From positions 1-6,381 of the forward strand of contig JANXWI010000350.1 in assembly GCA_025351205.1 (NCBI GenBank): a stretch of DNA of 6,381 bases, written 5' to 3'. This stretch comes from Deinococcus sp. Its GTDB lineage: Bacteria; Deinococcota; Deinococci; Deinococcales; Deinococcaceae. Position 1 is the first letter of the stretch. Every line of letters starts with the position of its first letter. The position numbers were made by a program, and so were the translations under genes. Shown here one piece after another: positions 5,455 through 6,381 of this stretch. The notes under the pieces were generated by a model. That model was given only the letters and a program-made list of their open reading frames with translations, had not been told where the DNA came from and made no database searches.

Positions 5455-6272
5455 GCGTGCGTCACCTTCTTCTGGGCGAGGTTGAACAGCTGGTCGAAGC
5501 AGAAGCCGGTCACGCCGATGATGAGAATGGCGCAGACCACGTGCGCCAGGTTTCCGGCGTTCCAGGCGTCCCAGGCGTAGAAACCGATGCCGCTCTTGCC
5601 GCTCAGCATCTCAGCGGCCACGATCACCATCCAGGCGATGCCAAAACTGATGCGCATGCCGGTCACGATGTGTGGCAGTGCATAGGGCAAGAGAACGCGC
5701 GTCACGTACTGGGCGGGCGTGAAGTTGAAGACGCGGGCCACGTTCCTGTAGTCGGCGGGCAGGCCACTGACCCCGAAAGAAGTGTTGATGATGGTCGGCC
5801 AGAGAGCGGTGATGGCGATGATGAACACTGTGGCGGGTTCGGCCTTGCTCATGAGGGTCAGGCCGATGGGAAACCAGGCCAGCGGCGAAACGGGGCGCAT
5901 CAGCTGCACGATGGGGTCGAGAATGCGTCTGAAGACCGGCACCGACCCCATCAGGATGCCCAGCGGCACGGCGATCACGGCCCCGATGGCAAAGCCGGAG
6001 AACACGCGGGTGAGCGAGCTGAGCAGCAGATTTAAAATGCCCTGGTCGTTGGGACCGTCGTTGTACCACGGACGGGCAAACAGCTCAGCCAGCGCGGCGC
6101 CGATGAAGGCGGGCCTGGGCAGATCGGTCCTCACCGCCGCCAGCAGCGTCCAGATCAGCACCAGAATGGCCAGGCTGACCAGGAAGTACCCGGCGTTGGC
6201 AAGCGGGGCGGGCAGCCGGAAGGCCGGGCGGGCAGGACTTGGGGCCAGGGTGGATACGGGTCTGGTGGTCAT
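5451..6272 (-). CDS. nrtB: ABC transporter permease, nitrate type (NrtB-like)
   Basis: Inner-membrane permease, 273 aa from the ATG at the complement of 6270-6272. That start has GGAGG four bases upstream; the 34 more residues available upstream are Pro-rich and translate the intergenic spacer. Hydrophobic segments lie at about residues 27-47, 93-110, 130-160, 199-222 and 244-262. The binding-protein-dependent permease loop is at about 176-200 (RNVARVFNFTPAQYVTRVLLPYALP), which contacts the ATPase. The stretch LDPIVQLMRPVSPLAWFPIGL (118-138) and the end GIGFYAWDAWNAGNL (228-242) are close to what I know of NrtB/NtrB and differ from SsuC and TauC. It probably forms a homodimer with two copies of the ATPase and receives substrate from the binding protein encoded just upstream. 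It overlaps the ATPase gene by four bases. Confidence 0.9.
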   Translation of the reverse strand: MTTRPVSTLAPSPARPAFRLPAPLANAGYFLVSLAILVLIWTLLAAVRTDLPRPAFIGAALAELFARPWYNDGPNDQGILNLLLSSLTRVFSGFAIGAVIAVPLGILMGSVPVFRRILDPIVQLMRPVSPLAWFPIGLTLMSKAEPATVFIIAITALWPTIINTSFGVSGLPADYRNVARVFNFTPAQYVTRVLLPYALPHIVTGMRISFGIAWMVIVAAEMLSGKSGIGFYAWDAWNAGNLAHVVCAILIIGVTGFCFDQLFNLAQKKVTHA

Positions 6273-6348
6273 GGAGCCTCCGGGGCTGGGGCGGTTGGAA
6301 GTGGGCGGCTGGGTTGGAAGGGGGAAGGGGAAGGGCAATCGCTGGCGC
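6273..6348 (-). other. Short operon spacer with a purine/pyrimidine tract
   Basis: 76 bp between the upstream gene's stop and the permease start. The + strand at 6312-6335 is almost all purine (runs such as GGAAGGGGGAAGGGG), so the transcript is C/U-rich here. GGTTGGAAG occurs twice (6293-6301 and 6312-6320). There is no hairpin terminator, consistent with readthrough from the upstream gene. Confidence 0.5.
6277..6281 (-). promoter_or_regulatory. Shine-Dalgarno site of the permease gene
   Basis: On the - strand GGAGG precedes the ATG at 6272 with a four-base spacer. This is the best ribosome-binding match near any possible start of this gene and sets the start used here. Confidence 0.6.
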
Positions 6349-6381
6349 TCACTTGCCCCCCAGTTGCTCCGCAACGGCCCC
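6349..6381 (-). CDS. C-terminal tail of upstream gene, probably the transporter's substrate-binding protein
   Basis: On the - strand the frame entering from the right edge reads GAVAEQLGGK and stops at TGA (complement of 6349-6351). Only ten codons are visible, so sequence alone does not identify it. Position and orientation fit: nitrate/taurine-type operons usually run binding protein, permease, ATPase, and this tail ends 76 bp before the permease. Lys-ending tails with such short polar helices are common in periplasmic binding proteins. It could equally be another gene of the operon. Confidence 0.5.
   Translation of the reverse strand, partial: GAVAEQLGGK

Noticed and set aside
4543..5580. 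Long + strand open frame (345 codons) antisense to the ABC ATPase
   Set aside because: The complementary strand encodes a complete ABC ATPase with every motif. The antisense product is His/Arg/Gln-rich and has no recognisable domain.

Overview
The window is high-GC bacterial DNA that looks chromosomal. The best guess at source is Deinococcus or a close relative. This rests on codon usage and composition, a soluble TPR-GGDEF protein, exported proteins of unknown function, and GC-rich palindromic intergenic repeats of a kind I associate with deinococci. No rRNA or other taxonomic marker is present, so this is inference.

Left part (1-1900): two convergent genes for exported proteins of unknown function. 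The first runs on the + strand and is cut at its 5' end by the window edge, with only the end of a signal peptide left. The second is complete on the - strand, with an N-terminal signal sequence and two cysteines. Their stop codons are only 26 bp apart and no terminator is visible between them.

Middle (1901-4261): a long divergent intergenic stretch (1901-2467) holds a cluster of repeats. It contains two copies of a 60-bp element (52/60 identical), two perfect copies of a 31-bp element, and a perfect 17-bp inverted repeat bracketing most of it. Downstream is a c-di-GMP synthase (diguanylate cyclase) with about eight N-terminal TPR-like helical pairs, a short coiled-coil linker and a GGEEF catalytic domain with an intact RxxD inhibitory site. 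I place its start at 2468, after a Shine-Dalgarno-like sequence. The longer reading frame would have to translate the repeats.

Right part (4262-6381): a 377-bp gap between convergent genes contains two GC-rich palindromic repeats. Beyond it, on the - strand, lie the last two genes and the tail of a third gene of an ABC importer operon of the nitrate/taurine (NrtBCD/TauT) type. In transcription order these are the last ten codons of a probable substrate-binding protein, the permease (NrtB-like) and the ATPase (NrtD-like). Permease and ATPase overlap by ATGA. Family signatures favour nitrate or nitrite, but no nitrate reductase gene is in view to confirm it.

I see no clear new biological system. 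The most unusual structure is the nested repeat cluster in the 5' region of the diguanylate cyclase gene.
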